64,000 nucleotides of DNA from Smallanthus sonchifolius (lineage: Eukaryota > Streptophyta > Magnoliopsida > Asterales > Asteraceae). This document shows positions 54,943 to 64,000 of this stretch, in pieces. Where the stretch lies: the NCBI GenBank assembly GCA_023525975.1, contig JAKNSE010000037.1, forward strand, positions 5,748,501 to 5,812,500, written 5' to 3'. Both the position numbers and the translations under genes were made by a program. The notes under the pieces were generated by a model that did no database searches, was not told where the DNA came from, and was given only the letters and a program-made list of their open reading frames with translations. Each line of letters starts with the position of its first letter. The first letter of the stretch is position 1.

Positions 54943-55610
54943 GGTGTACGATTAGGATGGTATTAGGTGAGTTCTTGAGAGCTCACGGTTATGGAGAGAG
55001 AGGGATGATTTAGGGTGATAGTATAGAATAGTCGATTTATGATGATTAGTCTATTCCCTCTAGTAATCTCTCTATTTATATGTACACCTAATGGGAAACC
55101 CATTAGTAGCTCAGTAAGAGTAATTAGACCCATCAATTAGTTACTAGTCATATGTTATTAAATAAATAAGTAATTATATTTGATCATTTAATAATAAGAT
55201 AAATGATTATAAGAGCCACATATTAAATCTCGTCTTACAATTAGAACATTGGTAAACATTGATACGACACAACCATGGTTCATGCTAACCCAATCCGAAC
55301 GCTGGCTGACATTAACCGACCCAATGTTCATAACCGATAATAGCGAGTTGTTTTTCTTGAGTACTTCAACGCAAGTTAACATTTTCGGCTCAAGAAGATT
55401 TTTTTTTGCTCAAGTTAAAATTTTGGTTATTAATCGAAAACGAACCGACCCAATGTTTATAACCGATTATCCAAAACCGAATTAATCGAAACTGGTCGGT
55501 TTTTGAAATACTTTAACCGAAAATTTTAATATCATAAATTAAAATTGTTGCCTCATTTATCATTGAAGTTGGTGGCCTAATAACAAAGGCATAGCCTCTT
55601 AAAATACTTT

Positions 55611-55788
55611 GAGGGTGTTTGGGAGTGTGGTGGAAAAGTGTTTATTGACTTATTAGCTTTCAAAAATCCAATAAGTCATTAAGTCAATCTTAAAAGTCAA
55701 GAAATCCTGGTTTTTGGAATGACTTATTGACTTTTTAAAAAACGAATAAAGCAATAAGCATTTTCTTACCACACTTCCAAACACCCTC
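55611..55788. mobile_element. hAT-like MITE (GAGGGTGTTTGGGA ends)
   Basis: Left GAGGGTGTTTGGGAGTGTGG and right CCACACTTCCAAACACCCTC are inverted repeats of about 20 bp. The inner part repeats GACTTATTGACTT/AAGTCAATAAG inversely. 178 bp, non-coding, about 230-400 bp upstream of the carrier leader. Confidence 0.75.
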
Positions 55789-55984
55789 TTAGATTTTGAG
55801 GCATTAGTGTTCAAGTTCTATAAAAGTAAAGAAAATTATCGGTTTAAAAAAATATAAATTAAAATTAAAAAAATAAAAGTTAGAAGCTTTAGATCCAAGA
55901 AAAGGGGGGTAAATTACACATGGAAAATATTTACAAATCCCAAACAAAATTAAAAGCGTCTTTATGGTTTCACCCAAAATTAGG

Positions 55985-57025
55985 TCATTCATAAACACCG
56001 TAATTCCCCCAAATCAAAACGGCAAACCCCCCATCTCTCCCCCCTCTCTCTCTACCAGTTCCCTGAACATTTTAGAGAGAGAAAACACACACACTGAAAG
56101 ATATGAATCAGTGAGTGAAAGAAGCAAAGAAGACGACCGATTTCTCTCGCATCAAACAAACCCACCTGGTAAAGCTTCTCATTTTCATCGAAATCTTTAC
56201 TTAAAGTTTCTAATTGTTTTCATCGTTATTATCGCTAAATTGTGAAAACCCATTTGCCCTAATTAGCTTCCTTTGTTTAATTTCATGTATATCGATTGTT
56301 TATGTTTAATCAATGGATAAAAATTGAATCTTGATTCGTGATTGGGTTTTTTTTCGTAATCTTTTTGTTCCACTTAATAGATACAAAATTGGGTTATTTG
56401 TAATTAAAACCCAATTTCAGTTTTAAACTTTGTATCTTAAATTCATTTATATATTCTTTTTTATTTAAATTCATGTATATGTGATTGCGTATACTTAATC
56501 AATGGAGAAAAAATGAATCTTGATTGGGTTTCTTGTAATCTTTGTGGTTAATTTAATGGGCACAAAATTGGTTTTTTGTAAATTTTAAAACTCAATTTTA
56601 ATAATTAAATTTTGTATTTTAAGTTCATTCATATCTTTTTTTTTTAAATTAATGTATATGTGGTTGTTTATATTTAATCAATGGAGAAAAGTTGAATCTT
56701 GATTGGGGTTTTCTTGTAATCTTGGTGGTTAGTTTAATGGATACAAGAATTGGGTTTACTGTAAACTTTAAAACCCAGTTTTAATTATTTAGTTTTGTAT
56801 CTCAAATTCATTTATATATTTTTTTAAAATTAATGTATATGTGATTGTTTATATTTAATCAATGGAGAAAAATTGAATCTTAATTGGGTTTCTTGTAATA
56901 TTGTTGGTTAATTTATGGGTACAAAATTGTGGTTTATTGTAAACTTTAAAACCCAATTTCAGTTTTATATTTTGTACCTTGAATTCATTTATATCTGTTT
57001 GCTTAAGGGAGTCTTGATTGATTTA
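55985..57025 (+). promoter_or_regulatory. Leader of the BT1-like gene with intron and tandem repeats
   Basis: A CT-rich block (CCCCCCTCTCTCTCTACC) then a GA-rich leader ends at CACCTG|GTAAAG (56168), a good donor. The following intron probably ends at TTTGCTTAAG (57007). It contains about four tandem repeats (starts about 56285, 56473, 56652, 56833; period 179-188 bp), each with ATGTATATNNGATTGTTTAT, TTAATCAATGGA, and TTTAATGG(A/G)(T/C)ACAA. The start codon context TTTAATGGATACAAGA matches the last of these. TATA box candidates such as CTATAAAAG at 55819 are weak. Confidence 0.6.
56285..57005 (+). repeat. Four tandem repeats of about 180 bp in the BT1 leader
   Basis: Units are diverged yet aligned along their whole length. 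Each includes a TTGAATCTTGATTGGGTTT-like block and a T-run near its end. The open frame from 56915 starts inside the fourth unit, and its first 37 codons are repeat sequence. Confidence 0.85.
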
Positions 57026-59858
57026 ATGGATACAAGAAGACTGCTTGAGAATCAAGGAGATGGGTTGTTCCCAAATTCTGGAATTGGGTTTCTTTGGTGC
57101 CCTAGAGATGATAATCTTTCACAATCTGGTGGTTTTTTTGCAAGTGTGGGGCAGATGGGTAAAGGGGGTTTTGGTGGGGTTACCCCTAATTCAAAGAACA
57201 CAGATGCGCCAGGTGGGATAAAGCTTCCGTATTCGTCGAAATTTGTTTCGAGTTCAACGACTGAATCGAGTTTTCGGGTGGTTGGGGTGCCTGAAATAGA
57301 AGCAGATGAGGAGTTGGTTGGGGAGTTGAAGAAGAAAAAGAAGAATGGTGGGTTGAAATTGAAGATTAAGATTAGTAATCCGTCGTTAAGGCGGCTGATT
57401 AGTGGTGCGATAGCGGGGGCGGTTTCTAGGACATCCGTTGCCCCGTTGGAGACGATAAGGACTCATTTGATGGTTGGTAGTTGTGGGCATTCTACTACTG
57501 AGGTGTTTCAAGATATTATGAAGACTGAAGGATGGACTGGACTGTTCAGGGGTAATTTGGTCAATGTCATTCGTGTTGCGCCTAGCAAAGCAATTGAGGT
57601 ATTCAAAAACTTTTTTTGGCATACAAGCTCAATATTTTTTGGAAAATTGAATGCACGCACATACGTTAGACGTCTAATTATTGTTTTAATGATTTTTGTG
57701 GAATTAATAACTTGGGTTATTTACTGGTTAATTCATTTTCCGGTTTATAATTTTAAAGGTACCATTTTGAAGGATTTTATGGTCGAATATTCGGGTGTTT
57801 GGATGTGTATTCTGAAAGTGATTATTGATTTGTTATTAAAGCTAGAAATATGTTGGCAATATTATATTTACCTCAACCTAAAAAGGACAGTTTTTTCCTA
57901 AATAATCAGCAAAATCAAATAATTAGTTTGTTGGGTAGGTAATTATGTATTTTTTTCAATAATCAGTTTTCTTAAAAGCTTCTTACATACATCCCTCTAA
58001 AGGATTATTTGATGATCTTAGATATACTTGTTCTAGACGTCTAATTAGTGTTTCTAAAGATGTCATCTTAAACGTTATTGCGGTTTATAGAATCAGAATT
58101 AGGTAATCGGTTGATTAAAGCTAGGGGATAGATTAATAATTTATATCTATGTATTCTTTATAAATATTAAATTGTTTTTTTTCGAACAAATTCTTAGATG
58201 CATCTTCAAAAAGGATTATTTTGATTTTAATTAATTTTTAATCAGAATCAGGATGACTTCTTTTCAACTTACACTCAAGATTGGTAAGTTATGAAAGATT
58301 TGCCATTTTGTGTTCTTGCAGTTATATGCTTATGACACCGTGAAGAAAAATCTGGCACCTAAGCCCGGAGAAGAAGCAAAACTTCGTGTACCAGAGTCAT
58401 TAATTGCTGGTGCGGTTGCTGGGATTAGCTCTACCATATGCACATATCCTCTTGAATTACTAAAAACCCGACTCACTGTTCAGGTACATCACTTTCATCA
58501 TTTCTAATGATTAACACGTGCGATTATAAATCATATATAGCGACTTTTGTTTCTTTTAGCATGTGTGCATTTAGATAGGTTATATATCTAGAAGCTTTCT
58601 TGATTTGAATTAATAAGAAGTGACACTTCTTTGACTTTAAGTCTTTTGACTTCATTGATGATTTCTTTTTGACTTATTTGGTACAATATGTGTTATTAGG
58701 TCGGCAATTTATGACACGACCTTTTAATACAAAATGATTCGACACGAAGTTAAACGGGTTAGTGTTTGAGGTAAACGGGTTCGCGTTATAAACGGGTTCA
58801 AGCCGCTTAACCCATTATTATATGCATAGCATGTCTAACTTATTCTATTAATTATAGCATGACACATTTATCAAAATGACAGTTTTATATTTTTATAAAT
58901 AAGTAAATATATTACAATTAAATATGGATTGTAAATTTTTGCAACTTTTGTTTTGTCGTATTAATTGTGTTCTGTTATTTCTTAACCATGTTTAGTGAAT
59001 CATGTTAGTAATTGTGTTAAACGTGTCGTATTAAATATATTACAATTAAATACGGATTGTAAATTTCTGGTAACTTTTATTTTATCATACTAATTGTGCC
59101 CTGTTATTTCTTAACCGTGTTTAGTGAATCATGTCAGCATTCGTGTTAAACGTGTCATGTCATTCGTGTTATAAACTGCGTATATTTTATCATGTTAAAC
59201 ATGTCGTGTAACCCACTTATTAAACATGTCTTTGTTAGTGTTTAAGAAAATGCCACGTGTAGTTAAGTTACTTGATTACCCTTTTGATTAACTATATTTG
59301 AGAGATTTTACACCCTTTTTATTTGATTCTTTTTCTTAAAAAATGGCATCCAAACATTTATAATGTGATTAATGTTTTTTCTAGAGGGGAGTTTACAAGA
59401 ATCTTGTAGATGCATTTGTCAAGATCATAAAAGAAGAGGGAGCTGCAGAACTCTACCGGGGCCTAACCCCGAGCCTAATTGGTGTGGTCCCATATGCAGC
59501 CACAAATTATTTTGCTTACGACACCTTACGCAAGACCTACAAGAAAATCTTGAAAAAAGATGAAATTGGTAACATTGCAACTTTGCTAATCGGGTCAGCA
59601 GCGGGTGCAATCTCAAGCAGTGCAACTTTCCCACTTGAAGTTGCCAGAAAACACATGCAAGCGGGCGCAATTAATGGTCGGGTTTATGATAACATGCTGC
59701 ATGCCCTTTTAAGCATTCTTGAGAAAGAAGGCGTTAACGGCCTGTATCGCGGTTTGGGACCGAGCTGTATGAAACTTATGCCTGCTGCTGGGATTTCATT
59801 TATGTGTTATGAAGCCTGCAAGAAGATATTGGTTGAGAAGGAAGAAGATGAGCCATGA
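57026..59858 (+). CDS. BT1: Brittle-1-type adenine nucleotide carrier (mitochondrial carrier family), three exons
   Basis: Exons 57026-57598, 58322-58483 and 59385-59858 join in frame (191+54+157 codons) to a 402-aa protein; all introns are GT-AG. A 120-residue N-terminal part, probably a plastid/mitochondrial targeting region, precedes three carrier repeats with signatures APLETIRTHL (exon 1), YPLELLKTRL (exon 2) and FPLEVARKHM (exon 3), each P-x-[DE]-x-x-[KR]. Repeat ends such as GWTGLFRGNLVNVIRVAPSK and GLYRGLGPSCMKLMPAAGIS are also typical. By family, plant BT1 proteins export or exchange adenine nucleotides (or ADP-glucose in cereal endosperm) across the plastid inner membrane, some with dual targeting. 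The start at MDTRRLLENQ is the first ATG with BT1-like sequence after the leader intron; a frame from 56915 adds repeat-derived residues and is unlikely. The C-terminal tail is acidic (EKEEDEP). Confidence 0.93.
57599..58321 (+). other. BT1 intron 1
   Basis: GAG|GTATTC donor and TTCTTGCAG acceptor; 723 bp; no repeats of note. The open frame continues 100 codons into the intron by chance. Confidence 0.9.
58484..59384 (+). other. BT1 intron 2
   Basis: CAG|GTACAT donor and TTTTTTCTAG acceptor; 901 bp. Two AT-rich pieces inside (about 58890-59010 and 59030-59140) are a diverged tandem repeat with ATATTACAATTAAATA and TTTCTTAACC-GTGTTTAGTG blocks. Confidence 0.9.
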
Positions 59859-61560
59859 ATAATGGTTTTATTTGTGTTTTTTTGGTTGGATTTTTGGGTT
59901 TTTGAATTTGAGAATAATGGATTTTGAAGCCTTTTTGGTTTTGTTAGGGGAGGAGATTTTTAGGGGATTATAATGGTAGGATTTCCTTTGGTTACTCCAG
60001 TATGCGTCTTTTTGAAGAGAGTTTTGGTTTTAATGCATGTCTTGAATAGTTTTTTTTTGAACGGCAATAGGCATGATGTTTAACTAGGAAAAGGTTTGAA
60101 CCTGGGTCATTTGGGTGATCTTTCAGAAGTCTTACCACTAGGCCGTCTTGTAATGGTTGCATGTCTTGGACGGTTGAATGCTAGTGTTTTTTTTAGTTTA
60201 ATTTTTTTTATCTGTTTCATTTTAGTCATTCAAACTTTTTTTGACTTGTTTTAGTCACTCAAGTTTATCATCTGTAACTGAGATATCGGAATAAGAGATT
60301 AAAAAGGATGGGCTCAAACTTTTTTTTGTATCATTTGTCATTCAAGTTCACATGTTACAATGTTGCAAAATTGCCATGTAACGAATTACTTTTTATAGAT
60401 ATGGTGAGGATGACATCCAAAAATAGTGAACCAACATTTTCATAATATTCATAAAATAAAATCCAAAAAGAGTAACAAGTTAACCTCGTAAATTGCGCAT
60501 GATTTGAACATGTGAAACCTAAGTGAATAAAATGAGACAAAAAGTTTGAGTGACTAAAATGGAACAGATAAGAAACTTGAGTGATTAAAATAAGATAAAA
60601 AAAATTGAAGTGACTTAAATGAAACAAATGAAAAACTTGATTATTATTATTATACGAAGTTTCCCTTATTTGAAAGATACCTGCAACATAATTTACCTTA
60701 TAGTTGTTTTAATTGGTTATAATTAGTGTATTGTTATTTCTAATAAGTTTCAAAGCACATTAAAATTGTAGTCAAATATTGTTACTTTAAACGTTATAAA
60801 TAACTAGTGCATTAAATATTACTGGTGAAGTCAAAACCTAATAGAAGCAACCATTCTTAATTCAATTTTAAATGAAAAATTATAAGAACCATATAAACGT
60901 TTGTAAATGGTTTTTCAAAGATACACTGAGAGGAAGAAAGAGAGGCAATTACGCAATTACATAACCGTGTTATGTATCAGAGTTAAAACAATGTGTATAA
61001 ATTTTACGTGGTTCTTGCAAATTTCTAATTAAAGTTGATTTTTTCTAGACATAATATATTCTGCTTTGGTAATTCCGTCGTGTACAAAATTGTGGATGTA
61101 AACATTTTAATTACCAAACTCAAACCAAAAGTAAATATCTGTATATGAGAAAAATATGAATTTTGGTCAGAAATTTTATTTCATAAATATAAGCTTGGAT
61201 TAGAAGTTTTGGACATTTATAATATGTAAAAGTATGCTTTTTGTAATTTTTGCCCTATTTGAGGTGATAAAAGTGCATTTTTCATGATTTTTTCGATTTT
61301 ACTTCCAAAGTATCAAAATTGAGGAAACCAAACCAAAAGAGCTAAAAGGGGATTTGTAGAACTACCCTTTATGGGGATCCATTTGGAAGCCTTTGAGATG
61401 TTTCTTTGAATTCAAATTGGACTTTCAATGCATATTGACATATTCTGATCAAAATGAATTAATTTGGTTTCGGTAAAAAAGGGTTCTGACGGAAATTCGA
61501 AAGGATTTAAACGTGTTATTTTGGAAATATTTTTTTTTATCAAAAATGGATAGCCACTAT
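59859..61560. other. 3' flank of BT1 and repeat debris
   Basis: 60060-60150 on the plus strand has GGTTTGAACCTGGG and CACTAGGCCG, a tRNA-related or retroelement signature. 60215-60640 holds inverted pieces AAACTTGAGTGACTAAAA and the complement, a possible decayed MITE. No gene. Confidence 0.45.
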
Positions 61561-61575
61561 ATTTGGTGGACATAA

Positions 61576-62000
61576 GTGGTCACGCGCAAGGGGGAAGCTT
61601 GGGTCCCTCTGATTTTTCGCTTACAAGTGTTAATTTATACGTATTTCGCTGAAAATTTTATAGGTATTAAGTTCCGGCCCCCTGATAAGGAAAAAATCCC
61701 GCCCCCATGCGTTTTTTTTCAAGCTTCGCGACTGATGACGGGCAACAATGGTGGTGATAGTGGGGACCAGTATGTGGTGCCGATTAGTGTTGTTGGCCCA
61801 GTGGAGGGTATTATGTCTACCGGGGAGAAAATGGGACAGTTAAAACATGTCAAATATGTCAAAATGGATTGACGCAAAATATGCTAATCAGAAAATGTTG
61901 ATATTGACCGGTTTTGCTTGTTATTAATTAAATATCTAAATAAAATTAGAAAATCCAAGCTACTTGATACTTTCAAGCTTGTGAGAAAATCCAATATCTT
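61576..62000 (+). other. Unrecognised coding-like tail
   Basis: A 98-codon frame ends NNGGDSGDQYVVPISVVGPV and ...YVKMD. I do not recognise it; the codons before residue 55 look random. Could be a captured fragment. Confidence 0.2.
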
Positions 62001-62003
62001 TCC

Positions 62004-62400
62004 GCCGGCCCTAGGCATGTGCGGGGTGGGCGACCGCTCAGGACCCGGTTTTCCAGATTATATATATATATATATATGTATTATATAAAAAATTATAATG
62101 ATGGGTCATGTACAAATTACAATTAACTTATAAGCCATATAAACTGAATTTAAAAACTCATTAACAATTACTCCATCAATAGTCGTCGACGTCTTCTGCC
62201 TTCGAAATTCAGTTGGATGAATTCAATCAAAGAAGGTTTTTGAATTAATTTTTTTGAAGAAAAATCAAACCTAGTGCTATAACAATTTTCATCATATTAA
62301 TGAATTTGTTTTCATATATTCAAGTTTATATTTTAGATTTTTAGGGGCTCATTTTCTTTAGTCGCACAGGGCCCCCGAAATCTTATGGACGGCCCTGCTT
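62004..62400. repeat. CGGCCCT-flanked repeat
   Basis: GCCGGCCCTAGGCATGTGCG opens the block and GGGCCCCCGAAATC, then GACGGCCCTG, close it. An AT-rich core with a short TA run lies between. Probably a hAT or related non-autonomous element; no target repeat was found. Confidence 0.4.
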
Positions 62401-62440
62401 CCGCCACACTATAGAAACAAATTCCCTAATAAATAAATGA

Positions 62441-63043
62441 GTAAATGCCATAAAAAAATCAATATAATTTCTGTTTTTTCTTATAAAAGCCGCTCAACAA
62501 GTTTTTGCACATAAAAACCCAACACACTCTTGCTTTTTTTTCTAATAAAAGTCCTTCAACAATTTTTTGTTCATAAAAAACCAATATACTTTTTTGTTTT
62601 TCTCACAAAAGTCACTCGACAACTCTTTACCCTAGCAAATGAATCGGTAAAAGCAAGACAAAAGAAATCGACCGACAGAAGCAAGAGCAAAACAAACGAT
62701 TCGATTGCAAAACGATTTGATTGCTTATGTGTTTTCATAGATTTTATAGGTATTTTTATAAAATGGATTTAATTTGATTACAAATAATCTCTTTATAGAA
62801 TGAATTTGCCGATCGGTTTTCTTTGTGTTGCTTCTGCCGACTCATTTGATAGAGTAAATAGTTGTCGGGGGATTTTGGTGAGAAAAACAAAAAAAGTATG
62901 TTTGTTTTTTATATGCAAAAATATGTTGAGGGACTTTTGTGAGAAAAAAGAGAGTATATTGGTTTTTTATATGCAAAAAATTGTTAAGGAATTTTTATGA
63001 GAAAAAAAACAGAAAGTGTGTTAGTTTTTTATGTCATTTGCCC
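62441..63043. mobile_element. Foldback element with internally repeated arms
   Basis: Arms of about 190 bp (62441-62635 and 62860-63043) are inverted. Each contains about three sub-repeats of roughly 65 bp made of CATAAAAAACC, a T-rich run, CTCACAAAAGTC and CAACAATTTTT. The ends are GTAAATGCCATAAAAA and the inverse of TTTTTTATGTCATTTG. The unpaired centre is about 220 bp. The frames at 62530-63000 are by-products. Confidence 0.7.
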
Positions 63044-63203
63044 TAAATAAATCACTAAATTGTTTCGAACTTGATAAGCAAGAAGAACACAAGCATCAAT
63101 ACATCTATATGTGTCATTGTGATTTATTCTAGATATGTGTTGGTGTGATTTACTTGGTGAAACCTATTCGTTTTAGTGTAAATTAATTTAGAGTATGTGT
63201 TAG

Positions 63204-64000
63204 TATCAGTGTTTTGATCACCGGACCGGGTGGTCAGACTCGAAACCGAACCCACATCCGGTTTGGTGTTGTTGGGCCGGTTGGAATTTTTTTTATTTTA
63301 ACAAATAAAAATCAGTAGATACAAGGATTTGAACCCCAATGAGAGTACCTTGACCAACTGTTGTAGGAAGATTTTGATGTTCTATCCCTGGATATATAAA
63401 CTAAATACATTTCAAATTCATTTAATCAGTAGATACAAGGATTTGAACCCCAATGAGAGTACCTTGACCAACTGTTGTAGAAATATATTTTTTTAGCTTT
63501 TATACTTTCAATTATAGTATTTTTTTTAGAAAGGCATTTCATATAGTATTTATAATTTATGTAATATTAAATATGTTAAAAATCAATTATTACATCATTA
63601 GATTATTGAGTCTGATCCGATCATTACAGTCGGTTTAATGATCGATTCGGTTATGAAAGTATTGGTCAGTGTAATTTCCTTAATAAGGCTTAATCATAGG
63701 GGTTGCTATAAATAAAAGCGGGACTAATTTTTTTTTACGACAATACCTAGATATTTTAGGATAATTGGTTTTTCTGGGACAACACATCCCAAGAGAAATC
63801 CCCTGACTTGGCCACATACCTTGTTTTTGTTGTGGACCAGATTCGAACCGACGATCTTTCATTTAAAACTTGAAAGTCACCGGAAAAAAATATTTGGAAT
63901 CGGTTTAATGAAACTTCACCAACCGATTATTACAACTATTTTGTAGCGTATTCAAGACAAGGATTTACGACACTCAATCCAAATGTTCTGTGTAAAATCA
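63204..64000. repeat. Repeat-rich end of the window
   Basis: A 56-bp block (ATCAGTAGATACAAGGATTT, then GAACCCCAATGAG...) occurs at 63311 and 63425, 114 bp apart. GGATTTGAACCCC is B-box-like. ACCGGACCGGG near 63223 recalls the repeat at 23860. No gene. Confidence 0.5.

Noticed and set aside
57386..57622. Minus frame of 78 codons
   Set aside because: Shadow of BT1 exon 1.
56915..57901. A 328-aa single-exon carrier protein
   Set aside because: Its start lies in leader repeat sequence and its end reads through the first intron; the spliced 402-aa model restores all three carrier repeats.
59372..59670. Two further frames over BT1 exon 3
   Set aside because: Shadows of the carrier coding frame.

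Overview
The window is nuclear DNA of a flowering plant. The evidence is intron-containing genes of plant type (a Brittle-1-like plastid carrier, DUF1977 DnaJ proteins), 5S-bearing Cassandra elements, plant-type Helitrons with CTAG ends, long-TIR Mutator-like elements and a nuclear tRNA-Ser. AT richness and repeat style suggest a eudicot, possibly Asteraceae, but the species is inference. Gene density is very low. I support three intact protein genes and one tRNA gene; nearly everything else is transposon sequence, captured gene fragments or AT-rich sequence with no visible function.

Layout: 1-824 is the right end of a long-TIR Mutator-like element. 1084-4335 holds two opposed Helitrons; one keeps a broken helicase C-terminus, the other hosts a 536-bp perfect-ended foldback and a (TA)n-flanked element. 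4336-10155 is repeat debris with a CACTA end (7584), a tRNA-Ser(AGA) gene (9066-9147), a copia primer-binding site and a hAT MITE. 10156-11623 is a Pack-MULE carrying pieces of acetolactate synthase and a MOCOS-like PLP protein.

10736-21430 and 24116-35079 are two direct copies of one ~10.8-kb segment. Each carries an intact 361-aa DnaJ-DUF1977 gene, a degenerate Cassandra LTR, SINE- and LINE-like tails and a copia LTR. Several mobile elements are present in one copy and absent at the matching site of the other, which gives clean empty-site evidence for two Helitrons and two MITEs. The spacer 21431-24115 has nested Helitrons and an LTR remnant.

35287-44011 holds a second (TA)n element, a Ulp1-like protease fragment, regions full of a palindromic GTTAC-TGTAAC motif, a TIR element with a DAD1 exon, and three more Helitrons, two joined exactly end to end. 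45800-49821 looks like a gene-capturing Helitron with pieces resembling plant cysteine oxidase and AMP1-type carboxypeptidase. 51767-52494 is an inverted (palindromic) Cassandra flanked by a 5-bp repeat. 53640-54600 looks like a reverse-strand LTR.

57026-59858 is a three-exon Brittle-1-type adenine nucleotide carrier gene. Its 5' leader contains about four 180-bp tandem repeats, and its start codon seems to lie in a fifth, partial repeat. The tail 59900-64000 is repeat-rich with a foldback element. The genes do not form a pathway: the DnaJ pair is a duplicate of one ER/membrane co-chaperone gene and the carrier is unrelated.
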